The translations under genes were made by a program, and so were the position numbers. From NCBI GenBank assembly GCA_016841765.1, contig JAENYN010000001.1, forward strand, positions 1 to 64,000: DNA of 64,000 bases, given 5' to 3'. Positions 35,724 through 43,784 of this stretch are shown here, piece after piece (the first letter of the stretch is position 1; every line of letters begins with the position of its first letter). The notes under the pieces were generated by a model, which was not told the origin of the DNA, made no database searches, and saw nothing but the letters and a program-made list of their open reading frames with translations. This DNA is from Guptibacillus hwajinpoensis (GTDB taxonomy: Bacteria; Bacillota; Bacilli; Bacillales; Bacillaceae_O).

Positions 35724-37085
35724 TCAGTTGATCAGTGATTGAAGTGGAGCTGGGATTCGGCCGCCGCGTTGGATCATTTTTTGCGAACCATACGGGTTGA
35801 CGCCGATGACCGGTGCCCGCCCCAGGAGGCCACCGAACTCAACCATTTCGCCTTCTTTCTTACCGGGCACCGGAATCACCCGGACCGCCGTCGTTTTCCT
35901 GTTGATCATGCCGATTGCCGCTTCGTCCGCTATCATCGCAGACAATGTTTCTGCAGAAGCGTCACCCGTCAACGCGATCATGTCAAGTCCGACCGAGCAA
36001 ACACATGTCATCGCTTCAAGTTTCGAAAGCGACAGCGCTCCATCCTCAATGCCGCGGATCATGCCGTTATCTTCGCTGACCGGAATGAAGGCACCACTCA
36101 ATCCGCCGACATATGAGCTCGCCATCGCCCCGCCTTTTTTAACGGCATCATTCATCAGCGCGAGTGCGGCAATCGTGCCATGCGTACCGACCCGTTCCAA
36201 TCCGATCTCCTCAAGGATTTCGGCGACGCTGTCATTCAATGCGTTCGTTGGAGCAAGCGACAAGTCCATAATGCCGAATGGGATGCCCATCCTCTCCGAA
36301 ACAACACGGCCGATCAGTTCCCCGGCGCGCGTAATCTTGAACGCTGTCTTTTTAATGATTTGCGCTACCTCACCGAGATCCGCATCCGGATAGCGTTTCA
36401 ACGCACTCAACACGGCGCCCGGACCGCTGACACCGACATTGATGACCGCCTCGCCTTCACCGGCACCATGAAACGCCCCTGCCATGAACGGATTATCCTC
36501 AACAGGATTACAGAAAACGACCAACTTGGCACAGGCGATTCCGTTTTGATCCTTTGTCCGCTCTGCTGCATCCTTGATAATGTGGCCCATTTGCGCAACT
36601 GCGTCCATGTTGATCCCGCTCCTTGTCGTTGCGACCGAAACAGAGCCGCAGACCCGCTCCGTGACACTCAGCGCTTCCGGAAGAGCATCCAACAGCACCT
36701 GCTCACCTTTTGAAATCCCTTTATGTACAAGAGCAGAATACCCCCCGATAAAATCAATGCCGAGATCCTTCGCAGCCTTGTCCAGCGTTTTTGCAACCTC
36801 CACCGCCTGTTCGCGGCTCACGCTTCCCAAAATTTCAGCAATCGGTGTGATTGCAATCCGCTTATTGATGATCGGGATTCCGAATTCCCTTTCCACATTC
36901 TCAGCAGTTTCCGTCAACCCGCTCGCATATTTCATGATTTTATCATATATGCGCTGATTCATTTTTTCAAAATCGCTATCGGCGCAATCACGCAAATTGA
37001 TGCCAATTGTCACCGTTCGGATATCCAGACTTTCCATCTGCACCATCCGTATCGTTTCCATCATTTCATCGAGTGCAATACCCAT
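35724..37085 (-). CDS. UPF0210 (PFL, DUF711) family protein
   Basis: Cytoplasmic protein of 453 residues, full length for UPF0210. Recognisable blocks are [20 protein letters not shown] at the N terminus, [41 protein letters not shown] and [15 protein letters not shown]. The family is distantly related to pyruvate formate-lyase-like folds, but lacks an established activity. It is coupled to an ACT-domain protein (17-base gap), an association conserved in many Firmicutes. The operon is preceded by a glycine riboswitch and terminator, so expression should respond to glycine. That control is the best clue to function. Confidence 0.85.
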   Translation of the reverse strand: MGIALDEMMETIRMVQMESLDIRTVTIGINLRDCADSDFEKMNQRIYDKIMKYASGLTETAENVEREFGIPIINKRIAITPIAEILGSVSREQAVEVAKTLDKAAKDLGIDFIGGYSALVHKGISKGEQVLLDALPEALSVTERVCGSVSVATTRSGINMDAVAQMGHIIKDAAERTKDQNGIACAKLVVFCNPVEDNPFMAGAFHGAGEGEAVINVGVSGPGAVLSALKRYPDADLGEVAQIIKKTAFKITRAGELIGRVVSERMGIPFGIMDLSLAPTNALNDSVAEILEEIGLERVGTHGTIAALALMNDAVKKGGAMASSYVGGLSGAFIPVSEDNGMIRGIEDGALSLSKLEAMTCVCSVGLDMIALTGDASAETLSAMIADEAAIGMINRKTTAVRVIPVPGKKEGEMVEFGGLLGRAPVIGVNPYGSQKMIQRGGRIPAPLQSLIN

Positions 37086-37102
37086 GTCGAACCCCTCCCT
37101 TC

Positions 37103-37378
37103 TTATATCCGATGCATCGCTTGGAATACTTCTTCAAGCTGTACATTTATTTTCAAACCCATTTCATCGGCAATGCGATTCAGCTGTCCGTACAACTGAT
37201 CCATTTTATCCTTATCGGTCACGTCAATGATCATCATCATTGTAAAAAAGTCCTCAAGGATCGTCTGGCTGATGTCCAAAACATTGATGTCATTTCCCGC
37301 TAGCACATTCGTCACCTTTGCGATAATCCCGACCTGGTCTTTTCCTATTACGCTTACCACTGCTCGTCTTTTTTCCAC
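37103..37378 (-). CDS. UPF0237 ACT-domain protein
   Basis: Protein of 91 residues consisting of a single ACT domain ([20 protein letters not shown] then [10 protein letters not shown]), a fold that binds amino acids. Start GTG at 37378 is preferred: GAGGT stands seven to eight bases upstream and the product then has the usual UPF0237 length. Earlier in-frame starts (ATG 37396, GTG 37453) would lie in or before the terminator of the riboswitch. It is the first gene of the glycine-controlled operon and probably senses glycine or a related amino acid for its partner UPF0210 protein; this role is inference. Confidence 0.85.
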   Translation of the reverse strand: MEKRRAVVSVIGKDQVGIIAKVTNVLAGNDINVLDISQTILEDFFTMMMIIDVTDKDKMDQLYGQLNRIADEMGLKINVQLEEVFQAMHRI

Positions 37379-37401
37379 GTCCTCCACCTCTTTCATAAAA
37401 T

Positions 37402-37429
37402 AAAAAAAAGATTGGATCCCATCCAATCT
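37402..37429 (-). terminator. Terminator of the glycine riboswitch expression platform
   Basis: Minus-strand stem GATTGGAT / ATCCAATC (37428-37410) with a GGG loop and an eight-T run directly before the ACT gene. AUUGG in the segment right after the aptamer (near 37467) could pair with CCAAU of this stem as an antiterminator. Confidence 0.85.
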
Positions 37430-37470
37430 CGACAAAACGGCAGATAAACGCACATCACCTGTACGCCAAT

Positions 37471-37550
37471 TCTGACCTTCTGTCCTTTTGCCTGAGATTG
37501 TGAACCCTTCGGCGCCGCAAAAGCGGACTCTCCAGAAAATGCTCCTGTCA
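37471..37550 (-). ncRNA. Glycine riboswitch aptamer (gcvT motif)
   Basis: Read on the minus strand, the conserved glycine aptamer blocks occur in order: GGAGAGUCC, GCGGCGCCGAAGGGUU, then CUCAGGCAAAAGGACAGAAGG. These are the hallmark P1/P3 junction sequences of the gcvT RNA. Only one complete aptamer is visible; the 40 bases after it may hold the short 'ghost' helix of singlet types. A promoter lies at 37600 and an intrinsic terminator at 37402, consistent with transcriptional control in which glycine relieves termination. Confidence 0.92.
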
Positions 37551-37599
37551 TAGTTTTACCCACAACATTCATCGCTCATTATTCGGTTTAATGAAATAA

Positions 37600-37628
37600 A
37601 TAATACCAAGTACTATAGAAGAGGTCAA
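37600..37628 (-). promoter_or_regulatory. Sigma-A promoter of the glycine-riboswitch operon
   Basis: Minus strand TTGACC (37628-37623), 17-base spacer, TATTAT (37605-37600), about 50 bases upstream of the aptamer. Confidence 0.75.
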
Positions 37629-37670
37629 CATTCAATTATTTACAGTGCATTGCCATAATCAGCATAATAA

Positions 37671-37712
37671 GTGCCTGACCCCCGCCGCTTTAAAGCGTCG
37701 GGGGTCAGGCAC
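37671..37712. repeat. GC-rich hairpin repeat, copy 4
   Basis: GTGCCTGACCCCCGCCGCTT paired with AAGCGTCGGGGGTCAGGCAC (one mismatch). It lies just after the fructokinase stop (minus strand) and before the riboswitch promoter. Confidence 0.9.
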
Positions 37713-37744
37713 CCACTTTAGAAGAACCGTCCCTGCTTTTTAAA

Positions 37745-38620
37745 CTATCTTGCCGCAAATGCATGATGCCCCAGCGCCAGAGCCCCGGCCAACCCTGCAT
37801 TTTCGCCCAAACCTGGCGGCACGATATAAGACTCCAGATTTTCAATCTCACTCGTTTCGACATACCCATTCAGCAAAGCAGCGACCTTCTCCCGGATCAT
37901 AGGAAACAGCTGCTCCTGCTTCATGACCCCGCCGCCCAGAATGATTTTCTTCGGCGACAGCGTAAGAATATAGGAGGTGAGGGCCTGTGCCAGGTAGTAA
38001 GCTTCCAGTTCCCACACCTCAGGCCTGCCAGCCAGTTCAACGCCCTTTTGACCCCACCTTTTTTCAAGAGCGGGACCAGCCGCCATTCCTTCCAGGCAGT
38101 CGCCATGAAACGGGCAAAACCCTTCGTATTGATCGTTTTCATGCCTTCTGACCAGGATATGCCCCATTTCCGGGTGCAGCATGCCGTGCAGAAGGTTCCC
38201 CTCAGCAATGGCGCCGACGCCGATGCCCGTCCCGACCGTCATATAAAGACAGCTATCCAGACCTTCGGCTGCACCCCATGTGGCCTCGCCCAATGCCGCG
38301 GCATTCACGTCCGTGTCGAAAGCGATTGGAACGTCAAGGTGCTTTTTCAGTTCGCCCACAAAGTTGTAATTCCGCCAGTGCGGTTTCGGGGTGCTCGTAA
38401 TATAGCCGTATGTTTCACTTTGTTCGTTGACATCCGCCGGACCAAACGTCCCGATACCGAGAGCGTCGATTTCTTTGTCTTTGAAAAAAGCAATGACATT
38501 TTCCATTGTTTCTTGCGGAGTTGTTGTCGGGAACGTGACCCGTTCGATGACTTCGCCCTGTTCATTGCCAATCCCGCAGACAAACTTTGTCCCGCCTGCT
38601 TCGATTCCGCCGATTAACAT
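37745..38620 (-). CDS. ROK-family fructokinase
   Basis: Cytoplasmic sugar kinase of 291 residues. The ATP phosphate loop is GIEAGGTKFVCGIG near the N terminus, the catalytic Asp lies in PIAFDTDVNAAALGE (about residue 102), and the zinc-binding ROK signature is CPFHGDCLEGMAAGPAL (about 168-184). Length and the HGDC motif match Bacillus fructokinases (GmuE/YdhR, ScrK types). It phosphorylates fructose and possibly mannose. The segment immediately upstream looks like the tail of a lost GH13 glucosidase/sucrase, so the gene may be the survivor of a sucrose operon. It could also serve hexoses freed by the other loci. Confidence 0.85.
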   Translation of the reverse strand: MLIGGIEAGGTKFVCGIGNEQGEVIERVTFPTTTPQETMENVIAFFKDKEIDALGIGTFGPADVNEQSETYGYITSTPKPHWRNYNFVGELKKHLDVPIAFDTDVNAAALGEATWGAAEGLDSCLYMTVGTGIGVGAIAEGNLLHGMLHPEMGHILVRRHENDQYEGFCPFHGDCLEGMAAGPALEKRWGQKGVELAGRPEVWELEAYYLAQALTSYILTLSPKKIILGGGVMKQEQLFPMIREKVAALLNGYVETSEIENLESYIVPPGLGENAGLAGALALGHHAFAAR

Positions 38621-38637
38621 CTGCTCACCTCATTATG

Positions 38638-38784
38638 TCATGGCTTTAAACGATAGATTCTTGCTTCATATGGTTTTAGATGATCTGAAAATACCTTATC
38701 ATAGTTTGCCAGCAAAAGCTCCTCAGCACCTGCCATGACTTCATTTACAGCTTCAAGATTATACACTTGTTCTGAGATAATCAA
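38638..38784 (-). pseudogene. Remnant of a GH13 alpha-glucosidase/sucrase C terminus
   Basis: The minus strand encodes about 48 residues ending AEELLLANYD, HLKPYEARIYRLKP, stop. The LxPYEAxxY-L ending is characteristic of the C-terminal beta-domain of oligo-1,6-glucosidases and sucrose hydrolases. No start codon, ribosome site or catalytic domain precedes it; an in-frame stop occurs near 38816 and the HsdM gene begins its end at 38878. I read it as a deletion scar. Left boundary (stop codon) is exact; right boundary is approximate. Confidence 0.5.
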
Positions 38785-38877
38785 GAGAATTTCTGCTTGT
38801 ATCTGAACATAGCTTCAGGGTCGTACATGTCAGTCAGTCATACTCCAGATTTAAAACCTCAAAAACAAGTCTCCCCC

Positions 38878-40407
38878 TTACAAGCCCAACTCTTTCAAAT
38901 ACTCCTCCATCTGGGCTTCCACTTCTTCAAGCTCCTTCTTAATATCTCTAATATTCTTCTTAACCTCATCCATATCGACCGGCTCTTCCACTTCAACCGT
39001 ATCGACATAGCGCGGCAAATTCAGATTATGGTCATTCTCCATAATGTCATCCAGTGTTGCGACATGCGAATACTTATCGATCGTCTCCCGTTTTTCATAA
39101 GTGTTAACGATCTTCGCAATATCCTGGTCTCTCAATTTGTTCTGATTTTTGCCTTTCAGGTAGTTCCCTTCTCCAGATGCATCAATGAAAAGGACATCGT
39201 CAAGCTTACGATCTTTTTTCATGACCAGGATGACAGCAGGAATGCCCGTTCCGAAAAAGAGCCCTTCCGGCAGCCCGATGACAGCATCGAGCAGATTCAT
39301 TTCAACAATCCGCTTTCGGATTTTTGCTTCGCTTGCTCCACGGAACAAAACACCATGCGGAAGAATCGTCGCCATCCGTCCATTTTCAGCAAGTGAAGAG
39401 AGCATATGCTGCACAAACGCATAATCGCCTTTCGAGACAGGGGGCACTCCCCATTCAAACCGTTGGTGCGGGTCAAGGCTCGCCTCCATTTTGAATTTCT
39501 TGGCGCTTGCTTCTTCCCGGGCAAACCCCATCGCCCACTTATCAAGTGAAAACGGCGGATTGGCGACAATTGCCTGGAACTTCATCAGTTCTCCTCCAGC
39601 AAGATGGAGCGGATTGGCCAGCGTATCGCCCCATTCGATTTTCGCATCATCTATTCCGTGAAGATACATATTCATGAGGGCCAGGGAATGCGTTACTCCG
39701 TTTCGTTCTTGTCCGTAAATCTCGACTTTTCGGCCGGGCACTTGCTGGGTCACTTTGATAAGCAAGGAACCAGACCCACACGCCGGGTCGTATATCCGGT
39801 CATTTTCCTGCGGTTCGACGAGACGGGCCAATAACTCCGATACCTCATTTGGCGTGTAAAACTCGCCGCCCTTCTTTCCCGCATCGGATGCGAACTGGCC
39901 GATCATGTATTGATAGGCATTGCCGACAACGTCTTCGTTGCCAATCTCATATGGACGCAGTGACAGTTTGCTGAAATCCTCCAGCAGTGAACGCAATATG
40001 GCATTTCGCTCTTTCACTTTCCCTAGAATGGTTTCACTGTTAAAGTCGATATTCCGAAAAACACCGCGCAGCTTACCGGTATTTTCATTTTCAATCCGTT
40101 CCAGGGCTTTGTTGATGATCTGACCAATTTCCGGATTGTTTCGCTTGCTGTATAAATAGTCGAATGTTGATTGTTCATCAAGGACAAAGCGCTCCCTGGA
40201 TAATTCACGCTCGACCCGGCGTTCGTCTCCGTTGTATCGTTTTGTGTATTCTTCCAGATGTTCTTTATATGTATCACTCAAGTATTTTATAAAAAGCATG
40301 GTCAGGATGTAATCCTTGTATGCTGCGGAGTCGATTTTTCCTCTGAAGGTGTCAGCGGCTTGCCAGAGGATGCTGTTTATTTGGTGTTGGGTTGTTTGTT
40401 GCGGCAT
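38878..40407 (-). CDS. hsdM: Type I restriction-modification DNA methylase subunit, orphan
   Basis: N6-adenine methyltransferase of 509 residues, full length for HsdM. The N-terminal HsdM domain (SILWQAADTFRGKIDSAAYKD) is followed by the SAM-binding motif I DPACGSGSLL (207-216) and catalytic motif IV NPPF (283-286); a helical C-terminal tail (EEVEAQMEEYLKELG) ends the protein. HsdM needs HsdS to recognise DNA, yet neither hsdS nor hsdR lies on either side: the left flank is a GH13 remnant and fructokinase, the right flank a 590-base gap and then the sigma-54 regulon. AAGGAG is nine bases before the ATG, so it looks expressible. Confidence 0.92.
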   Translation of the reverse strand: MPQQTTQHQINSILWQAADTFRGKIDSAAYKDYILTMLFIKYLSDTYKEHLEEYTKRYNGDERRVERELSRERFVLDEQSTFDYLYSKRNNPEIGQIINKALERIENENTGKLRGVFRNIDFNSETILGKVKERNAILRSLLEDFSKLSLRPYEIGNEDVVGNAYQYMIGQFASDAGKKGGEFYTPNEVSELLARLVEPQENDRIYDPACGSGSLLIKVTQQVPGRKVEIYGQERNGVTHSLALMNMYLHGIDDAKIEWGDTLANPLHLAGGELMKFQAIVANPPFSLDKWAMGFAREEASAKKFKMEASLDPHQRFEWGVPPVSKGDYAFVQHMLSSLAENGRMATILPHGVLFRGASEAKIRKRIVEMNLLDAVIGLPEGLFFGTGIPAVILVMKKDRKLDDVLFIDASGEGNYLKGKNQNKLRDQDIAKIVNTYEKRETIDKYSHVATLDDIMENDHNLNLPRYVDTVEVEEPVDMDEVKKNIRDIKKELEEVEAQMEEYLKELGL

Positions 40408-40691
40408 GATATTTATCTCCTTAGGGGCGATGTTGGTTTGGACAGCCTGATAATGAAAACGGCGGCTTATCTATTATTCAATTATATTCAATGGGAAAAA
40501 GGAAGTCGAAAGGCTTAATTCATACGTAAAGCAGCAGCGCCTGCCCTCACCCATATCAAAACAATGAATTTCAAGGTGTGACTGGCACTTCTCACTATCG
40601 CTCTATTTCACTTGCTACTCTCCCCCCCTTTTGCTTTCCATGACAGCAATGTTCCAGAAAAATTCACCATACACACTCTGGCCTTGTTAAT

Positions 40692-40711
40692 CTGATTAGA
40701 ATTTTGATCAG
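40692..40711. promoter_or_regulatory. Candidate enhancer (UAS) of the sigma-54 activator, site 1
   Basis: CTGATTAGAATTTTGATCAG: two TGATYA half-sites 12 bp apart, matching the sites at 48188 and 50158. A further overlapping TGATCA begins at 40712. It is 72 and 93 bases upstream of the two -24 candidates below. Confidence 0.65.
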
Positions 40712-40770
40712 TGATCAATTTTTAACTCATAAGTTTTATAAAGTGATTAAGCTATTCACAAAAAAATACT

Positions 40771-40786
40771 AAGGTTGAGCAGTTGC
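40771..40786 (+). promoter_or_regulatory. Sigma-54 promoter candidate A for the thiolase gene
   Basis: AAGGTTGAGCAGTTGC has the required GG-N10-GC spacing, with a good -12 (TTGC) and a weaker -24. Confidence 0.4.
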
Positions 40787-40791
40787 TTGAT

Positions 40792-40807
40792 TTGGTATAA
40801 AACTTGC
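40792..40807 (+). promoter_or_regulatory. Sigma-54 promoter candidate B for the thiolase gene
   Basis: TTGGTATAAAACTTGC: TTGG at -24, GG-N10-GC spacing and TTGC at -12. It lies 21 bases (two turns) from candidate A. The leader to the start codon would be about 180 bases. Confidence 0.55.
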
Positions 40808-40995
40808 TTAGTTATTTAGTAATCGATACTCACCCCCGAATGACATGGTTGGAGGATTTCCTATAGACAAAATAAGAGCAAGCTGTTCACTATGTTTTAA
40901 CTTTTCTTATTATATCTAACCCCTCACTCAACAGCAGGGCAAAGAGGTTAAACAAAACTGATGCGCGCCAATAAGCATAAAGGAGGAGTTAACAA

Positions 40996-42228
40996 TTGGG
41001 TGATTCTAAAGTGTATATTCTCGGCGGTTATCAAACCGATTTTGCACGTAATTGGGCACGCGATGGCAAGGAGATTTTCGATATATTAAAATCAGCTGTT
41101 CTCGGCGGCCTTGATGCAGCGAAGATTGACCCCAATGATGTGGAAGTTGCACATATCGGCAATTTTGTCGGCGAACTCGGGAGCAGGCAGGGGCAGCTGG
41201 GCGGTTTATTTGCTTCGGTTCATCCAGCTTTTTCAGGTGTGCCTGCAAGCCGCCATGAAGCTGCTTGCGCTTCCGGCAGCATTGCCATTCTATCGGCAAT
41301 GGCAGATATTGAATCGGAAAGATACGATTTGGCATGTGTTGCAGGAGTGGAACAATTGCGGAATGTTCCGGGAGACCAGGCGGCAGATTATCTCGGTGTT
41401 GCATGCTGGACAGGACATGAAGCTCTTGATGCTGCTTACCCTTGGCCATATTTGTTTAATCGGTTAATTGATGTCTATGATGAACGGTATGGGATCAAGT
41501 ATGAACATTTGGCCCGCATTGCAAAAATCAACTTTAACAATGCAAAGAAAAACCCAAATGCCCAAACGAGAAAGTGGCAATTTAATGAGAAAAGCTTTTT
41601 AGAAGATGATGAACACAATCATGTTATTGAAGGGCGCGTCCGGCGCCAGGATTGCGGCCAGGTGACTGATGGGGGAGCGGTTGTATTTCTGGCTTCAAAA
41701 AGGTATGCCATGCGTTATGCGAAAAAGCATGGTATTCCATTTGAGCATATTCCACGTATAAAAGGTTGGGGACATAAAACAGCGCCTATGCTGCTTGAAG
41801 AAAAAGTGAAGCAGAGCGCAAATGAACGGTATGTTTTCCCGCATGTACGCCAGTCAATTGAAGATATGTTCCGGCGGGCAGGCATGGCCGGCGTAAACGA
41901 GGTTGACGCAATTGAAACGCACGATTGTTTTTCAATTACAGAATATATGGCAATCGATCATTTTGGAATTACCGAACCCGGGGAGGCCTGGAAAGCAATT
42001 GAATCGGGTGAAATAGAATTCGAAGGCGGTATCCCCATTAATCCAAGCGGGGGATTGATCGGATTAGGGCATCCAGTCGGAGCAACAGGTGTGCGGATGA
42101 TGCTCGATGCCTATAAGCAAGTGACCGGTAAAGCCGGTGGATATCAAGTTGAAGGCGCAAAAAATGTTGCAACCTTGAACTTAGGGGGCAGCACAACAAC
42201 GACAGTTTGCTTTGTAGTCGGTATTTAA
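40996..42228 (+). CDS. SCP2-type thiolase (acetyl-CoA acetyltransferase family)
   Basis: Thiolase-fold protein of 410 residues. The nucleophilic Cys lies in HEAACASGSIAI (about residue 90), a His in THDCFSITEY (about 315), and GLGHPVGATG near residue 356. The C terminus has NLGGSTTTTVCFV, as in SCP2-type rather than FadA-type thiolases. It would cleave or form a beta-ketoacyl-CoA thioester. The start is TTG at 40996, set by AAAGGAGGAG. It stands alone on the plus strand, facing the other catabolic genes, behind its own sigma-54 promoter candidates and enhancer site. It probably acts in the same pathway. Confidence 0.85.
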   Translation: MGDSKVYILGGYQTDFARNWARDGKEIFDILKSAVLGGLDAAKIDPNDVEVAHIGNFVGELGSRQGQLGGLFASVHPAFSGVPASRHEAACASGSIAILSAMADIESERYDLACVAGVEQLRNVPGDQAADYLGVACWTGHEALDAAYPWPYLFNRLIDVYDERYGIKYEHLARIAKINFNNAKKNPNAQTRKWQFNEKSFLEDDEHNHVIEGRVRRQDCGQVTDGGAVVFLASKRYAMRYAKKHGIPFEHIPRIKGWGHKTAPMLLEEKVKQSANERYVFPHVRQSIEDMFRRAGMAGVNEVDAIETHDCFSITEYMAIDHFGITEPGEAWKAIESGEIEFEGGIPINPSGGLIGLGHPVGATGVRMMLDAYKQVTGKAGGYQVEGAKNVATLNLGGSTTTTVCFVVGI

Positions 42229-42272
42229 CATGTTAAAAGAGGCTGGGACATAAGTGTTTCAGCTAATGATAA

Positions 42273-42322
42273 ACCCGAACGATCAGGTAAGATTCCAATA
42301 ATCTTCACCTGACCGTTCGGGT
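42273..42322 (+). terminator. Terminator of the thiolase gene
   Basis: Long stem ACCCGAACGATCAGGT with ACCTGACCGTTCGGGT (one mismatch) and inner AAGATT/AATCTT, then CTTTATTT. It is preceded by the GAGGCTGGGACATAA sequence often seen beside Bacillales terminators. Confidence 0.85.
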
Positions 42323-42378
42323 CTTTATTTACTCTCTTCAATAAATCTTTTAATGTTGCATACTATTTTTAAAACTAG

Positions 42379-42503
42379 TGGAATGGAGCGGAAGACACTC
42401 GACTCCAACGGGAAATAGAGGAAAGGCTGAGACCCCGCAGGCGAAGCCGAGGAGGCTCAGCTTCCTCCCCGTGGAAAGCGAGTGTCTGCAGCGCAATGGA
42501 ACG
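42379..42503. repeat. Bacillus intergenic repeat element, copy 3
   Basis: Compact 125-bp element with outer arms AGACACTCG / CGAGTGTCT and inner blocks GACTCCAACGGGA, CTGAGACCCCGCAGGCGAAG, CCGAGGAGGCTCAGC and CTGCAGCGCAATGGAACG. It is the clearest copy of the element family also at 13663 and 22458. Confidence 0.8.
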
Positions 42504-42557
42504 AACTTGTTTTTTCAGCTTAACTGAAATACTTACTAGATTTGGCGAAGCAGATAT

Positions 42558-43760
42558 TCAGCCTACTCTTTCAATGATCATCGCTGTTCCAACTCCGCCT
42601 CCTCCACTCACCGCGACAAGGCCTCTGAATAAATCCCTTCTTTCCAATTCCTCTAGCAATATTGTGGTGAGGATGCTGCCCGTTGCGCCCATGGCATGGC
42701 CCATTGCAATCACTCCGCCATTTACATTGATCTTGTTCGGGTCGATCTCTAAATCTCTCATGTATTTTAATACAGTGGCAGCGAACGATTCGTTGTACTC
42801 AAACAAATCAATATCCTTTACGGAAAACCCTGTCTTTGCCAAAATCTTCTCGGTTGCCGCTTGCCCGCCGGTCAATAATAGCGGATTTGTTGATGCTGTT
42901 GTCACAGCGGCAATTCTGGCCCTGGGCCGCAACCCTAATGCCGACTCGGCATGTTTGTTTCCCACCAGGACAAGCGATGCTCCATCCGCTAAAGATGGAG
43001 AGTTGCCAGGGTGATGGAGGTAGTTGATTCCCTCCAATTCTGGGAACGCTGTAAAAATCGCTTCTTCTGCTTCTCCTGCACCGAATGCTTTGAAGGCCGG
43101 TTCTAGTTTTGCTAACGAATCGGTTGTGGCATGGTCGCGGATGAGCTCATCATGATCCAGTGCCAATTGACCCCCGGCATGATAGACAGGCACAAGGGAA
43201 CGGGAAAAGTGCTGATGATTTCTGGCAAAGGCTGCCCGTTCATGTGACATGGCGCCGTACTCATCAAGCTGAGCGCGTTCAAACCCTTCTAGAGTCGCTA
43301 TCAGATCTGCCGATACACCCATCTGGACGAAATTTGTTTTTTTCCTCACTTCAGGGTCCGCGTACCAGGCACCTTCATCGGAAAACATCCTGACGCGGGA
43401 AAGGGATTCGACTCCCCCTCCCACCACAATATCTTCTGAACCAGAGTGAACTTTCATCGCGGCCATGCTTACGGCATCAAGTGCTGATGTGCAAAATCGA
43501 TTTATCGTGATGCCAGCCGTTGATTCCGGCCATCCCCCCATGAGGGAAGCGATTTTCGCGATGTTTGCCCCCTGTTCTTTCACTTGGGTTACACAGCCTA
43601 ACACGATATCTTCCACTGATTGTTTTTCAAACTGGTTCCGTTTCTCAAGTGCAGCCAAAAGCTGAGTAACGAGTGAAATGGGTTCCACTTCAGCGAGCGA
43701 GCCGGTTTTTTTGGCAGCGCCTCTTGGTGTTCGGACCGCATCGTAGATATAAGCATCCAT
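42558..43760 (-). CDS. FadA-type acetyl-CoA acyltransferase with a Ser at the C-terminal Cys position
   Basis: Thiolase-superfamily protein of 400 residues (IYDAVRTPRG at the N terminus). The acyl-accepting Cys is in RFCTSALDAVSMA (about residue 89) and the His in GHAMGATGS. The second catalytic cysteine, normally CxGGGxG near the C terminus, is replaced: the motif reads SGGGGVG with an AGT codon. Degradative activity may therefore be altered. ATG at 43760 follows AAGGAG; a TTG three bases earlier is also possible. It is the last gene of a four-gene sigma-54 operon (ligase gene ends 24 bases upstream) and probably thiolyses a side-chain beta-ketoacyl-CoA. Confidence 0.85.
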   Translation of the reverse strand: MDAYIYDAVRTPRGAAKKTGSLAEVEPISLVTQLLAALEKRNQFEKQSVEDIVLGCVTQVKEQGANIAKIASLMGGWPESTAGITINRFCTSALDAVSMAAMKVHSGSEDIVVGGGVESLSRVRMFSDEGAWYADPEVRKKTNFVQMGVSADLIATLEGFERAQLDEYGAMSHERAAFARNHQHFSRSLVPVYHAGGQLALDHDELIRDHATTDSLAKLEPAFKAFGAGEAEEAIFTAFPELEGINYLHHPGNSPSLADGASLVLVGNKHAESALGLRPRARIAAVTTASTNPLLLTGGQAATEKILAKTGFSVKDIDLFEYNESFAATVLKYMRDLEIDPNKINVNGGVIAMGHAMGATGSILTTILLEELERRDLFRGLVAVSGGGGVGTAMIIERVG

Positions 43761-43784
43761 CAATCGTATCTCCTTCCCTATCGA

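Noticed and set aside
35797-36713. Long open frames on the plus strand opposite the UPF0210 gene.
   Set aside because: They are antisense shadows of a GC-biased real gene, without ribosome sites or recognisable protein features.
30345-37712. The recurring GC-rich repeats as a CRISPR array.
   Set aside because: Copies are hundreds to thousands of bases apart with genes between them, no regular spacers and no cas genes.
37763-38617. A 284-codon open frame opposite the fructokinase.
   Set aside because: It spans almost exactly the ROK gene on the other strand; the ROK motifs prove the minus-strand reading.
38878-40407. A complete type I restriction-modification or phage-defence island.
   Set aside because: Only HsdM is present; no specificity, restriction, or other defence gene lies near it.
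40573-40591. TGGCACTTCTCACTATCGC as a sigma-54 promoter.
   Set aside because: TGGCAC is present but the GG to GC spacing is wrong and there is no -12 TTGC.
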